Shown: piece by piece, positions 16,751-25,968 of the stretch
Layout: the number at the start of each line of letters is the position of its first letter
Numbering within the stretch: position 1 is the first letter of the stretch
Assembly (NCBI RefSeq): GCF_000060285.1
Contig: NC_008555.1
Coordinates: 682,001 to 746,000 of the forward strand
Length of the DNA: 64,000 bases
Direction of reading: 5' to 3'
Source of the DNA: Listeria welshimeri serovar 6b str. SLCC5334
Lineage (GTDB): Bacteria; Bacillota; Bacilli; Lactobacillales; Listeriaceae
Notes under the pieces: generated by a model
Databases searched by the model: none
Told to the model about the DNA's origin: nothing
Seen by the model: only the letters and a program-made list of their open reading frames with translations
Made by a program: the position numbers and the translations under genes

Positions 16751-18159
16751 AAAATGTGTGGAAACTTGGACTGATGACAATTTTATTTTGGCTGTTTTTT
16801 TCGGTTCAAGTATTTGCGACAGAACCAGAGCCTAGTACGATTGCACTTGAGCACGAACAGCAAATTTTTACGTCTGGAGAAGAAATTACTTTTCATATCG
16901 AAAACACGGCAAAATTAAAAATTGTCTTAGTAAATGAACAAGGGCAGAAACGCATGCTAGATGGCGAAACTTACAAGGTAACGGATTGGGATTTAGATGG
17001 GAGCTACCGTGCTGAATTTTATCAAGCGGATATTCTTGAACCTGTTGTGACTGTGGATAATTTATTCCAAGTAAAACAACTTACAGAAGTTACAAAAGAT
17101 GAACAGCCGCCAAGTTTAAATGGAATAGAAATCACGCATGATGAAGCTGTTTTACCTACAAGTATTCTTCGGGTTTCCGCGGATTTAGTCGATACGGAAT
17201 CAGGTGTGAAAAAAGCCGTTTTACTTATGAATAGCGGTTTAAACCATACAGAAATAGAACTTACACAAAATAATTGGACTGGGAAATTTGAAAGTGAGAT
17301 ACCTTTAGAAAAATATCAACCCGGTGAAAAACTTACTTTTCAATTGAAGCTAGTGGATTTTGCAGAAAATGAAATCACGCTAGACTTAGAAAATACAATA
17401 CAGATGTATCAACCAAAAGAGCCGAGTTTCAGTTATGAAGGTACGGACATCACAAATGATACCAAAAAAATAGTTCAAGTTGGTAACCAAATCGAACTGA
17501 TTCTCGACAAATATACAACGGATTTTCCAGAAATAATAACTCCAAACGGCAAGACATTTTCCTTTAAATGGAAAAAAACAGCCACTGAATGGAAAGGGAG
17601 TTTCGTCTTAACAAAAGAATTATCCGGCGAAATTATTCAAGTTAATGGAATGAATCCGCTTCTGCTTGTTCGCTCCACTAATGAACCATTTGATGAAGTT
17701 CATTTAGTAAACAATAGCATTTTAACAGGAGTAGTTCAGCCGGATTTTTCATTGATTTCTGCGCTGTCTGTCGAAGTAAATGACCAAAAATTTCCCATTA
17801 AACGTGAGGGAAATAGCTTCACAAGTGCTGAGATTACAACAACTGGAAAAATCATACTTCACTGGACAGACTGGGATGGTCAGACTTATTCCAAACAAAT
17901 GAATCAAGAAATTAAGCCGGTGATTCCTAAAGTAGATAAAGAAATCATCGCACCACCACTAGTAGTACCAGATGAAAAGGAGCCAATACTTACAACGAAA
18001 GCCTCTAAAACATCTGTTGAGCCACAAGAAAATCCTCCAAAAAAGCAGGCCAAGAAGGAAACCAAAACAAAAAACAAAGCAAGTAGCATTCCGTTTTGGA
18101 TTCCGGCGCTCATGATTATTGGCGTTATTATTTTTTCAGGTAATAGAGCAATGAAATAA
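16747..18159 (+). CDS. Secreted, membrane-anchored protein of unknown function
   Basis: I do not recognise a family. The 470-residue product has an N-terminal signal peptide (hydrophobic core about 6-24, cleavage probably after V-F-A-T), several beta-rich Ig-like stretches between 30 and 385, a Pro/Lys-rich linker (about 385-445) and a C-terminal hydrophobic helix (about 447-465). It would lie outside the membrane and be held by the C-terminal helix. GTG 16747 overlaps the fliY stop (GTGA), with GGAG 8 nt upstream; GTG 16756 is an alternative. It lies inside the flagellar operon (lmo0701 position), so a motility role is inferred. Confidence 0.75.
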   Translation: MKNVWKLGLMTILFWLFFSVQVFATEPEPSTIALEHEQQIFTSGEEITFHIENTAKLKIVLVNEQGQKRMLDGETYKVTDWDLDGSYRAEFYQADILEPVVTVDNLFQVKQLTEVTKDEQPPSLNGIEITHDEAVLPTSILRVSADLVDTESGVKKAVLLMNSGLNHTEIELTQNNWTGKFESEIPLEKYQPGEKLTFQLKLVDFAENEITLDLENTIQMYQPKEPSFSYEGTDITNDTKKIVQVGNQIELILDKYTTDFPEIITPNGKTFSFKWKKTATEWKGSFVLTKELSGEIIQVNGMNPLLLVRSTNEPFDEVHLVNNSILTGVVQPDFSLISALSVEVNDQKFPIKREGNSFTSAEITTTGKIILHWTDWDGQTYSKQMNQEIKPVIPKVDKEIIAPPLVVPDEKEPILTTKASKTSVEPQENPPKKQAKKETKTKNKASSIPFWIPALMIIGVIIFSGNRAMK

Positions 18160-18181
18160 AAGCAGAAGTGAGGTGGACGGA

Positions 18182-19348
18182 ATGAAAATAGATGGCATTC
18201 AAGAATCCGCAGAAAATCGCAATCAATTAGAACGGGAACTAATTAAACAAAATCCATTATTAAAAGAAGGTGGAGCAAAAGCGCAAATGAATACAGAAGT
18301 TGCGGTACCAAAAACACCACCAGTATCCTTTTCATTTAAAGAATTAAGTAGCTTGCAACTAAATGGGACTTCAGCCGCGAGCTTAGAACTATATATGAAA
18401 TTAATGATGAACAATGCAAAAAAAGCGAATGACTTAATTTTTTATGTGATGCGGGCGGGTATAAAAAATCCAACTGATTCGACAAAATGGCAAACGGTTA
18501 GAAGCGAAATTAGCAGCCAATTAAGTACTATTTTAATGAAACAACATAATTTTGAAGCATACTTTTCCGAAAATCCAGCGAATCAAAAATTGTTTTTAGC
18601 AAATCAAAAAATTATGAACGAAATTTCCTTTTTGCTTAAAATGTTACCCACTTTGACCTTTGAAACAACTGGAAAATATGATTTCTTGCGGATGATGCAA
18701 ATTGCTTCTGGCAACATGGAAACGGGTATTCAAATGATGCGTGAATTCCAAGGCCATATCGAACATGCAACTAGACTAGACTCAATTGTTGATGCGAAAC
18801 AGGAAACAAATTGGATGATTAAAGTATTACGGGAGTTTGGTAATATGTTTCATTCGCGCCACTTATTGCCGTATGAATTACAAGCAGAAAATATTAACAT
18901 TTGGAAATTAGGTAGTGAATATTTAAAACTAATGAATCAACTTTTACCACAAATTGGGGCCTTCCCGAATGGCAATATCAAAATTTTTCATCAACAAGCG
19001 ACCAAGCCATTAACAGAACTGTTTCAAGAACTACAAAGATTAGCTGATGGACAAATGACGCAAGGTGGAATTGCCGTTATTTTAGACCGTATGCAAGGCC
19101 AACTTACACGACTCGCACAACTTTTTCAAAAAATGGAAATCGAGGCGGGTTTTACAGATACTGAACGAATCTTAGGAAGTGTTGATGCAGAATTTGCAAG
19201 CGATATGACAAAAATGATGTTACTCGCACAACAAGAAATGTCATTTTTAGATTTATTAGTTAAAGATTTCCGCAGTGTCTCTAAACAACCAATATTTTTT
19301 ATGATAGTTGCCATATTTATTATTTTATTATTAATTATTTTATTTTAA
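18182..19348 (+). CDS. Tail-anchored helical protein of unknown function
   Basis: The 388-residue, helix-rich cytoplasmic protein ends in a single hydrophobic helix (about 368-388) with almost no residues after it, so it is tail-anchored. No signal peptide is present. I do not recognise a family with confidence; the overall plan recalls TelA-like helical proteins, but that is weak. The start is ATG 18182 behind GAGGTG; GTG 18173 lies within that ribosome binding site. It follows the secreted protein at 16747 and precedes a candidate MogR site, at the lmo0702 position in the flagellar cluster. Confidence 0.7.
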   Translation: MKIDGIQESAENRNQLERELIKQNPLLKEGGAKAQMNTEVAVPKTPPVSFSFKELSSLQLNGTSAASLELYMKLMMNNAKKANDLIFYVMRAGIKNPTDSTKWQTVRSEISSQLSTILMKQHNFEAYFSENPANQKLFLANQKIMNEISFLLKMLPTLTFETTGKYDFLRMMQIASGNMETGIQMMREFQGHIEHATRLDSIVDAKQETNWMIKVLREFGNMFHSRHLLPYELQAENINIWKLGSEYLKLMNQLLPQIGAFPNGNIKIFHQQATKPLTELFQELQRLADGQMTQGGIAVILDRMQGQLTRLAQLFQKMEIEAGFTDTERILGSVDAEFASDMTKMMLLAQQEMSFLDLLVKDFRSVSKQPIFFMIVAIFIILLLIILF

Positions 19349-19356
19349 AAAAGATA

Positions 19357-19400
19357 TTTTTTGAAAAAATATATACTTTTTCAGGTTGTTTCAGTATAAT
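19357..19400 (+). promoter_or_regulatory. Candidate internal motility promoter with one MogR-type site
   Basis: In the 106-bp gap before the YaaR-like gene there is a TTTT-N5-AAAA match at 19357-19369 and a perfect TATAAT at 19395-19400. No convincing -35 box at the right distance was found. It could start a transcript for lmo0703 through the hook-filament and basal-body genes. Weak evidence. Confidence 0.4.
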
Positions 19401-19454
19401 TAAATAGAAAAATAAGGTTTAGAAAGCGAAAATGAGTTTTTCGGGGGAAAAAGG

Positions 19455-19919
19455 ATGAATAATGTTTCAATGAGCCAAATTTCGCAGTCCAAACAGACGA
19501 ACTTAGTTAGGGGAATGCAAGAAATAAATCAAACACAACAGCTTTATTTTGAACAAATGAAGGCGAATGGCAAGAAACTAACTCCTTCCCTGACTGAAAT
19601 TAACGAACTCATAACGAACGTAACAGATAAAAAAACACTTGTTGAAATGGATATGACTGTCGATAATGTCTTGAGTTACAAAAAAGCAGTCCAAACATTT
19701 TTGAATTTTTATGTAAATAATGTGATGGATTATGACAATATCGAAAGCAGACATCCAAAATACGGTTTTTCGCAAAAAATGACTATTTTAAAACAAGTAG
19801 AACAACAAACCAACGAACTAGATGATGTAATGAATTTAATTGATACAAAAACTGGACATTTAGACATGTTGAATCGTATAGGTGAGATTACGGGCATGAT
19901 TCTGGATGTCGTATTGTAG
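19455..19919 (+). CDS. YaaR/DUF327-like protein
   Basis: The 154-residue, mostly helical protein resembles the YaaR (DUF327) family: a central Y-K-K-A-V-Q-T-F-L-N-F-Y-V segment near 75-88 and a C-terminal helical region ending in I-T-G-M-I-L-D-V-V-L. The biochemical role of the family is not known to me. It lies just before a FlgN-like gene and flgK, and a candidate promoter lies upstream. The ATG at 19455 has GGGGGAAAAAGG before it. The stop overlaps the ribosome binding site of the next gene (TAGGTG). Confidence 0.65.
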   Translation: MNNVSMSQISQSKQTNLVRGMQEINQTQQLYFEQMKANGKKLTPSLTEINELITNVTDKKTLVEMDMTVDNVLSYKKAVQTFLNFYVNNVMDYDNIESRHPKYGFSQKMTILKQVEQQTNELDDVMNLIDTKTGHLDMLNRIGEITGMILDVVL

Positions 19920-19928
19920 GTGATGGGA

Positions 19929-20357
19929 ATGCAAAACGAATTAATCAATCAATTAGAAATTTTAATCGAAAAAAATGTAAAAGCGACAGATGAATCGAAA
20001 ATTTTAGGCAAACTATTACAAGAAGAAAACTGGATAGAAGCAGAAGAGCGTCAATTAAGATTACAGCACGAACTAACTGCTTTACAAAATGAATATCAAG
20101 CTTTAAAAACAATTATTGGCGAAGAGCACACACTTAGAAATTTACAAAAAAGGTGCACACCTGCTGAGAATACTCTCATTAATGAACGAAAAAACATGCT
20201 TCTCGAAAAAGAAAGCCTTTTACGCGTAAGTGTTTCTGAAAATCAAATTAGGACAGAAATGCAATTAGCTTTTTCCGAACACATGGTGGATGTTATTACG
20301 GGGCATCATGCAGAAACACAAGCAGAAAATAATATGATGATAAACGAGACTTTTTAA
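19929..20357 (+). CDS. FlgN-like export chaperone (probable)
   Basis: The 142-residue protein is an all-helical coiled coil located immediately before flgK (19-bp gap). This is the usual place of FlgN, the chaperone for hook-filament junction proteins FlgK and FlgL. Residues 1-60 carry L-I-N-Q-L-E-I-L-I-E-K-N and later L-x-x-E-x-x-L repeats typical of FlgN-like helices. The call is mainly from context because FlgN sequences diverge strongly. The start is taken at ATG 19929, 6 nt after AGGTG; GTG 19920 and ATG 19923 are alternatives. Confidence 0.6.
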   Translation: MQNELINQLEILIEKNVKATDESKILGKLLQEENWIEAEERQLRLQHELTALQNEYQALKTIIGEEHTLRNLQKRCTPAENTLINERKNMLLEKESLLRVSVSENQIRTEMQLAFSEHMVDVITGHHAETQAENNMMINETF

Positions 20358-20376
20358 GTAAACGGAGGGATTTTTT

Positions 20377-21897
20377 GTGCGTTTAAGTGATTTTAATACG
20401 TCATTATCGGGCATGTCAGCGGCGCAAATCGCTAATATGGTCGCTCAGCAAAATATTAGTAATATGAATACGCCAGGATACATAAGACAAGCGGTAGATC
20501 AGACAGCAGTATACGGTGATGGTGGTCTGCTTGGTGGGAAACAAACAGGCTACGGAGTTAAAGTAACAGATATTAAGCGTCTGACAAATACGGCTCTAAC
20601 GACACAATACAATAATCAAATCGCCAAACAATCTGCTTCGTTATATCAAAGTGGAGCGCTTAATCAAGCACTCAATTTATTTGGTACTCCCGGTAAAAAT
20701 ACACCTAGTGATAATTTGGATAATTTTTTTACTGCTTGGGCTGCTTTAGCGAAAAATCCTGACCAAGCCACAAATACAACAGCACTTTTATCTAGTATGA
20801 CGATTTTTACTGATCAATTAAATCAACTTCACTCTGGCTTAAAAGAACTAGAAACAACGATTGCAGCAGATACTGATGCAGCGATACAAGATTTAAATAC
20901 ATTAATTAAAAAACTAGGTAGTATTAATAAAGCAATCGGAAATGCAGGTTCTAATCCTCCGAATGATTTACTAAACCAGCGCGACCAACTACTTGGGACG
21001 ATGGCGGGCTATGCTGGAATCTCGATTAGCGCACACCCGAATAACCCCGATGTTTACGATGTGACAATCGGCGGACGCCTGGTTGTTCAAGGTGATGAAA
21101 CAACCGAAATCATGTCAACGAGAACTGCGACAGGTTTCGAATTCTCTGTTGATGGCCAAAAACTTAACATGCCAGAAGGATCGATTATCGCTTCTGTCCG
21201 TGTAAACCAAAATGAAATTAAATCGTACCAAGAAAAAATCGAAACTTTTTCAAATGGCTTAGCAAAAGCCTTAGATGATATTCAAGTCAAAAACGTCAAT
21301 AAAACAATGGATGACTTACAAAAAATTAATGATGCCCTTCAAGCTAATCCTACTGACGAAAAATTACTGAGCAATCGCGAAGAACTTTTACGACAACTAG
21401 AAAAATTCCCTGGTGTGACTCGTTCGGGAGATACGCTAACTATTGGTGGCGTGGATCACGCAATTGAATCCCTTGGTACGAGTACATATGTAAACGATGT
21501 GAGCGATTTTTCCATTCCAATCTTTACGCAAAGCGCTGGTAAATGGATTTTAAATCCAGCAATCACAAACAATGCTGAAAATAAACCATTTCTAGGTGTT
21601 ATTGCGCCAGATATTGCTTCATTAAAAACTGATAAAAACATTCAAGGAACCACTTTCCCCAATTTTATGGATGGAATTATTACGGAAGTTGCCACAGACG
21701 CTAGTAAAAGTAGTGCTACTTTAGCGGCGGATACTCAAGCTTTAAATTCCCTTTCTGAATCAAAATCATCATTAGAAGGTGTCAATATTGATGAAGAAAT
21801 GACGAATATTATGCAATATCAAAGTTATTACGTAGCTAATACAAAAGCAATGAATACAGTGAACGATATGATGAAAGCACTCTTAGCAATGTTATAA
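20377..21897 (+). CDS. flgK: Hook-filament junction protein FlgK (HAP1)
   Basis: FlgK forms the first junction ring between hook and filament. The 506-residue product has the N-terminal domain with A-Q-Q-N-I-S-N-M-N-T-P-G-Y near 27-39. A long middle region includes a P-P-N-D-L-L-N-Q-R-D-Q-L motif near 195, conserved in FlgK. The C-terminal domain has the family signature S-L-E-G-V-N-I-D-E-E-M-T-N-I-M-Q-Y-Q-x-x-Y near 465-487. The start is GTG 20377 behind GGAGGG. It is followed by flgL after 11 bp. Confidence 0.96.
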   Translation: MRLSDFNTSLSGMSAAQIANMVAQQNISNMNTPGYIRQAVDQTAVYGDGGLLGGKQTGYGVKVTDIKRLTNTALTTQYNNQIAKQSASLYQSGALNQALNLFGTPGKNTPSDNLDNFFTAWAALAKNPDQATNTTALLSSMTIFTDQLNQLHSGLKELETTIAADTDAAIQDLNTLIKKLGSINKAIGNAGSNPPNDLLNQRDQLLGTMAGYAGISISAHPNNPDVYDVTIGGRLVVQGDETTEIMSTRTATGFEFSVDGQKLNMPEGSIIASVRVNQNEIKSYQEKIETFSNGLAKALDDIQVKNVNKTMDDLQKINDALQANPTDEKLLSNREELLRQLEKFPGVTRSGDTLTIGGVDHAIESLGTSTYVNDVSDFSIPIFTQSAGKWILNPAITNNAENKPFLGVIAPDIASLKTDKNIQGTTFPNFMDGIITEVATDASKSSATLAADTQALNSLSESKSSLEGVNIDEEMTNIMQYQSYYVANTKAMNTVNDMMKALLAML

Positions 21898-21908
21898 GGA
21901 GGAAAATA

Positions 21909-22784
21909 ATGCGAATTTCAACCAATCAACAAGCAAATTCAATCATTAATCAGTTGAACAATGTCTCAGGGAATCTTGCAAAATACCAATTACAAGTATC
22001 TTCTGGGAAAAAGTATGAGTCCATGAGTGAGAATCCTGGTGCTACAGCGCAAATTTTATCCTATAATCATGTGCTTAGTCAGCTAAATCGAGAAAAAACA
22101 GACGTAACCGAAGCAAAATCACTCTTAAATACAGCTGAAACATCTCTATCATCTATGTCTACGTCAATGAACCGAGTGAATGCCTTGGTGCTTCAAGCAA
22201 TCAACGGTACGAGCGACAAAAACAATATGTCACAATCGGCAGAAGAAATTAAAGGATTACTTGATGTTCTTGTTTCTGTTGCCAATGCAGAAGATGATGG
22301 CAGATACGTTTTTAGTGGTTCTAGCACGAGTGTGAAGCCATTTACAACTGATAAAACGACCGGTGAAATCATTTATAACGGGACGACAGAAAATAAAAAA
22401 TTCCGTGTAACTGATACGTTAGAAGTGGAAGTTTTCCATGATGGAAGCGCCATGACAGACGTTTTTAATAACATTCAAAAAATTGTCGATGCAATGAAAA
22501 GTGGCGATAAAGATGCTTTATCTGCTTTACAAGAAACCAACAGTCAAAATATCGAAATCATCACAAATTCCATGACAAATATTGGTGGACAAAAAAACGG
22601 TGTATCTGCATACGATAATGTGCTTTCTAGCAAAATAACTGATTTTACAGAACGAAAATCCAATGTCGAAGAAGTAAATATGCCAGAAGCAGTGAGCAAT
22701 TTAAATAAAACATCTATTGCATACCAAGCGGCTCTTCAATCGAGTGTGATGGTACAAAAATTAAGCATTCTAAATTATATGTGA
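21909..22784 (+). CDS. flgL: Hook-filament junction protein FlgL (HAP3)
   Basis: FlgL is the second junction protein, in contact with flagellin. The 291-residue product is flagellin-like: the N-terminal helix has L-Q-V-S-S-G-K-K-Y near 28-36, then M-S-E-N-P-G-A. A short beta domain (about 130-190) includes Y-V-F-S-G-S-S-T. The C-terminal helical domain ends in S-V-M-V-Q-K-L-S-I-L-N-Y-M. It has a strong AAGGAGG ribosome binding site, and fliD follows after 11 bp. Confidence 0.95.
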   Translation: MRISTNQQANSIINQLNNVSGNLAKYQLQVSSGKKYESMSENPGATAQILSYNHVLSQLNREKTDVTEAKSLLNTAETSLSSMSTSMNRVNALVLQAINGTSDKNNMSQSAEEIKGLLDVLVSVANAEDDGRYVFSGSSTSVKPFTTDKTTGEIIYNGTTENKKFRVTDTLEVEVFHDGSAMTDVFNNIQKIVDAMKSGDKDALSALQETNSQNIEIITNSMTNIGGQKNGVSAYDNVLSSKITDFTERKSNVEEVNMPEAVSNLNKTSIAYQAALQSSVMVQKLSILNYM

Positions 22785-22795
22785 GGTGAAACCAA

Positions 22796-24085
22796 GTGGG
22801 AAGTTCGATTGCAAGCAGCTTAATGGATCCAACGCAATATTATTCGCAGTTTATTAGTCTTCAAAAAGCCAGTTTAGAAAAAGCAAAAACACCTTATCAA
22901 AACCAGATTTCTAGCTATCAATCACGAATTGACCTTTACGCCAGCTTGAAAAACGCTTTATCTGAGTCGATGAAAACGATGAGTTCTTTCACGACGTACG
23001 AGAGTAAAACAAAGCTCGCGACCTCTTCGAATGAAACTAGCTTCACTGTTTCTTCAACTAGTAGTTCCGTCAATGGCAGTTATTCCATTGAAGTTCAAAA
23101 CCTTGCAACTGCAGATACGTATAATAAATCTGTGCCCGATATTGAAGCGAAAATTGGTGTCAGTGGAACCATCAAAATTAATGGTAAAGAAATCAAAGTT
23201 GATGCTGATAACTCAATGAAAAATGTGATGAACACAATCAATGGTGCAGGTGCGAAGGTAAATATTTATACGCTAGGTGAAAATATGGTCGTAACTGCTG
23301 CAACGACTGGTGTTGAAAATAGTATTAAATTTGAAGGTGATTCGGCTGTTTTAGAGGCACTTGGCTTAGTACAAAATTCTCCAGATCATTTAGCGGCAGA
23401 AGATGCAAAACTGCGAATTAACGGTGCAACAGTAACAAGCGCGACAAATAAAGTAACCAACTACATCCCCGGCGTGACCATTAACCTAAAAAAAGAAACA
23501 ACTGGTGCTGAAAAATTAACCATTCAAGATCAAAGTGATGAAAAAGCAGCCAGCATGATTACAAGTTTTGTAAATACATACAATGCACTAACAAGCACAA
23601 TGAAAACGTACACGGGAAAAGGAACCATTTTACAAGCATCTGCAGCAGACCTTGAAGCTAATCGCGCGCTAAACAACGTATTTCAACATAAAAAAGACGG
23701 AAATACATTATTTGATTTTGGTATAAGCGTGGATAAAGAAGGCGTGTTAAAAGTAGATGAAACCGCAATGAAAAAAATGGTAGCTGAAGATCCAACAGCC
23801 GTAGAAAGATTTTTCTTTGGTATTGGCGGAGTTGGCGATGAACTTTATCAATCATTGAATAAAACATTTGGTTCGACTGGATTCATCAGTGATGAAACGA
23901 CCTCGATGACGAATGAAATCAATAAATTAAACCTTAAGCTAACAGATATTACGAGCCGAAATGACACGTTACTAACGAACATAACGGATCAGTACAACAA
24001 ATGGCTAGAAATGATGCAAGCCATGCAAAGCGACGCAATGACATTGGATGCACTTATTGACGGTATGAACAGTTCTAATAAATAA
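22796..24085 (+). CDS. fliD: Filament cap protein FliD (HAP2)
   Basis: FliD caps the filament and folds incoming flagellin. The 429-residue product has the N-terminal FliD domain with L-M-D-P-T-Q-Y near 9-15 and a helix (about 25-60) followed by V-S-S-T-S-S-S-V-N-G-S-Y-S-I near 82-95. The middle domain lies around 100-240, and the C-terminal part includes a D-F-G-I-S-V-D-K-E-G-V-L segment near 303 and a final coiled coil. It is smaller than enteric FliD. The start is GTG 22796 behind GAGGTGAAA. The next gene is fliS, its usual partner. Confidence 0.94.
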   Translation: MGSSIASSLMDPTQYYSQFISLQKASLEKAKTPYQNQISSYQSRIDLYASLKNALSESMKTMSSFTTYESKTKLATSSNETSFTVSSTSSSVNGSYSIEVQNLATADTYNKSVPDIEAKIGVSGTIKINGKEIKVDADNSMKNVMNTINGAGAKVNIYTLGENMVVTAATTGVENSIKFEGDSAVLEALGLVQNSPDHLAAEDAKLRINGATVTSATNKVTNYIPGVTINLKKETTGAEKLTIQDQSDEKAASMITSFVNTYNALTSTMKTYTGKGTILQASAADLEANRALNNVFQHKKDGNTLFDFGISVDKEGVLKVDETAMKKMVAEDPTAVERFFFGIGGVGDELYQSLNKTFGSTGFISDETTSMTNEINKLNLKLTDITSRNDTLLTNITDQYNKWLEMMQAMQSDAMTLDALIDGMNSSNK

Positions 24086-24103
24086 AAATGGTAGGTGAAA
24101 TAA

Positions 24104-24490
24104 ATGCAAGCTTGGAAACGATATACGCAAAACGAATTAAATACGAGCAACCCCATTAAAAACACCATTTATATATACGAACGTTGTATTATTGAATTTA
24201 AAAAATTAGACAAAGCACTTGCGAAATTACATTTTTCAGAAGCAGATCTTATTCTCGATAAAATGGAAAAAATCTTTGAAGAATTAAAATTACAACTAAA
24301 TCCAGAAGCTGGACAAGAATTATACGATAATATTTTCGGTTTATATGAATGGATTTCTGAACAAATTCGACAAATGCAATTACTAAAACAACCAGTTAAT
24401 ATTGATACAATCATTCACGTTATCACGCAGCTAAAAGAAGGCTACGAGGGAGTGATGAAACATGAATCAAACAAAGACACTTTTGGCTGA
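24104..24490 (+). CDS. fliS: Flagellin export chaperone FliS
   Basis: FliS binds the flagellin C-terminus and prevents premature polymerisation in the cytoplasm. The 128-residue product has the classic layout: Y-x-x-N-E-L-N-T near 7-14 and a four-helix bundle, including I-Y-E-R-C-I-I-E-F near 24 and a central L-Y-D-N-I-F-G-L-Y-E-W-I segment. The gene overlaps its downstream neighbour by 29 bp, as for a coupled fliS-fliT pair. Confidence 0.93.
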   Translation: MQAWKRYTQNELNTSNPIKNTIYIYERCIIEFKKLDKALAKLHFSEADLILDKMEKIFEELKLQLNPEAGQELYDNIFGLYEWISEQIRQMQLLKQPVNIDTIIHVITQLKEGYEGVMKHESNKDTFG

Positions 24491-24743
24491 GCTAAAAACC
24501 ATGTTTCATTCGACGGGGCAATTAAACGTTTCTCTCGAAGCATATCAAGCGAAACTAAATGAACTACTAAAAAGTACCGAACATTTACCAAAAGAGACTA
24601 AAGAACCCATTTTAAAAGAAACAAGAGAAATGATTAATAAAGGTATTCTTTTCACCCAAAAGCAATTAGAATCCACTGAAAATGCCTTTTCTGAAAATAA
24701 AAGTCGCAATGCTGCCAACTTGAATTATGCGAAATTTTTTTAA
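24462..24743 (+). CDS. FliT-like small helical protein
   Basis: The 93-residue protein is helical, with L-x-E-L-K-T-M-F and L-N-E-L-L-K-S repeats. Its position directly after fliS (29-bp overlap, different frame) is that of FliT, the FliD chaperone. FliT sequences are too diverse to confirm by eye. The ATG at 24462 is preceded by GGGAGTGATGAAAC. It corresponds to the lmo0709 position and is followed by flgB after 20 bp. Confidence 0.6.
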   Translation: MNQTKTLLAELKTMFHSTGQLNVSLEAYQAKLNELLKSTEHLPKETKEPILKETREMINKGILFTQKQLESTENAFSENKSRNAANLNYAKFF

Positions 24744-24763
24744 AAGAAAGAAGGAAATGACAA

Positions 24764-25165
24764 GTGGAAAATTATACGACGCATATTGGCAACTACTTGA
24801 ATTATCTTCAAACAGCAAACCAAGTAGTTTCAAATAATATTGCTAATGCCAATACGCCGAATTTTAAAGCAAGTGAAGCGAGTTTTGAAGAATCGTTCGG
24901 CTCGAGCTTACGAGCATCTGGCGGAAATAGTATCGAGTCAACAGGCAATCTAACGAAAACAAACGCAAAACATTTAGCTGGAACTGATTTGGATGAAACA
25001 AATGCAAAACTCACAACCAAGAGCGGTTCCATCAATGAAGACGGCAACAATGTCAACGTCAGTTCGGAAATGATTAGCCTAACCAAAAATAATCAAATGT
25101 ACGCGCTCGCTATCAGTGCACTCAACTATAATTCATCTATCAACACAGCAGCTCGTGGAAAGTAA
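24764..25165 (+). CDS. flgB: Proximal rod protein FlgB
   Basis: FlgB is a proximal rod subunit at the base of the axial structure. The 133-residue product has the rod motif S-N-N-I-A-N-A-N-T-P-N-F-K-A near 24-36 and a C-terminal V-N-V-S-S-E-M-I-S-L-T-K-N-N-Q-M-Y segment near 95-111 that matches the family. The start is GTG 24764 behind AAGAAGGAA. It begins the flgB-flgC-fliE-fliF-fliG-fliH-fliI series. The stop codon is followed at once by the GGTG of the flgC ribosome binding site. Confidence 0.95.
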   Translation: MENYTTHIGNYLNYLQTANQVVSNNIANANTPNFKASEASFEESFGSSLRASGGNSIESTGNLTKTNAKHLAGTDLDETNAKLTTKSGSINEDGNNVNVSSEMISLTKNNQMYALAISALNYNSSINTAARGK

Positions 25166-25176
25166 GGTGAAAAATT

Positions 25177-25587
25177 ATGTTTGAAGGAATTAACACAAGT
25201 GGCTCTGCGTTAAACGCTGCGAAACAGTGGATGGAAGTGAGCTCTAATAATATTGCTAATGCAGACTCAAGCGCCGCACCTGGAGAAACTCCTTTCCTTA
25301 GAAAACGCGTCGTATTATCTGAAATTACACCCTTTGAAACAGCATTAACTGGAACAAAAGGCGTTAAAGTAAGTGAAATATCAGCTGATACAGGAAGCGT
25401 CAAACGTGTATATGATCCAACCCATCCAAATGCAAATGAAGCAGGTTACGTCAACTATGCAAATGTGGACATGACAGCCGAAATGACCAATTTGATGGTT
25501 GGACAAAAAATGTACGCTGCCAATACTTCGGCCTTACAAGCAAATGAAAAAATGATGGAAAAAGATTTAGAGATAGGCAAAGTATAA
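25177..25587 (+). CDS. flgC: Proximal rod protein FlgC
   Basis: FlgC is the second proximal rod subunit, 136 residues. The N-terminus has S-G-S-A-L-N-A-A-K-Q-W-M-E-V-S-S-N-N-I-A-N-A-D, typical of FlgC. The middle contains V-Y-D-P-T-H-P-N-A, and the C-terminus Y-V-N-Y-A-N-V-D-M-T-A-E-M-T-N-L-M, the conserved FlgC signature. ATG 25177 lies behind AGGTGAAAAATT. Confidence 0.96.
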   Translation: MFEGINTSGSALNAAKQWMEVSSNNIANADSSAAPGETPFLRKRVVLSEITPFETALTGTKGVKVSEISADTGSVKRVYDPTHPNANEAGYVNYANVDMTAEMTNLMVGQKMYAANTSALQANEKMMEKDLEIGKV

Positions 25588-25603
25588 AGGAGTGTTTTAA
25601 AGA

Positions 25604-25900
25604 ATGGCAATTGAAAGTATTAGTACTGCAAACGTGTTGCCCAAAATTACGCTTGGTGAAACCGCGAAACCAGAAAGTGCGACAGGTGCCGGAAATACCT
25701 TCACGCAAATGCTGGATAGTATGAGTGATACACAATCAAACGCGCAAACGTCCGTATCGAATCTTTTAACAACGGGAGAAGGAAATGCAAGTGATGTTCT
25801 CATTCAAATGAAAAAAGCAGAATCAGAAATGAAAACTGCTGCGGTCATTCGTGATAATGTAATCGAAAGCTACAAACAGCTTTTAAATATGCAAGTGTAA
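25604..25900 (+). CDS. fliE: Hook-basal body adaptor FliE
   Basis: FliE joins the MS-ring (FliF) to the rod and is needed for export of rod proteins. The 98-residue product has the normal length. Its C-terminal half has the conserved V-L-I-Q-M-K-K-A-E-S-E-M-K-T-A-A-V-I-R-D-N-V-I-E-S-Y type helix near 66-92, broken here only for listing. It lies between flgC and fliF; the 68-bp gap to fliF is the longest in this part of the operon. Confidence 0.93.
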   Translation: MAIESISTANVLPKITLGETAKPESATGAGNTFTQMLDSMSDTQSNAQTSVSNLLTTGEGNASDVLIQMKKAESEMKTAAVIRDNVIESYKQLLNMQV

Positions 25901-25968
25901 CGATTTAGACTAGTCGGGGGAGTTTTAGTCAATCGTCCACACGAGAAAAATGGAGCGAAGTTTTTAAG

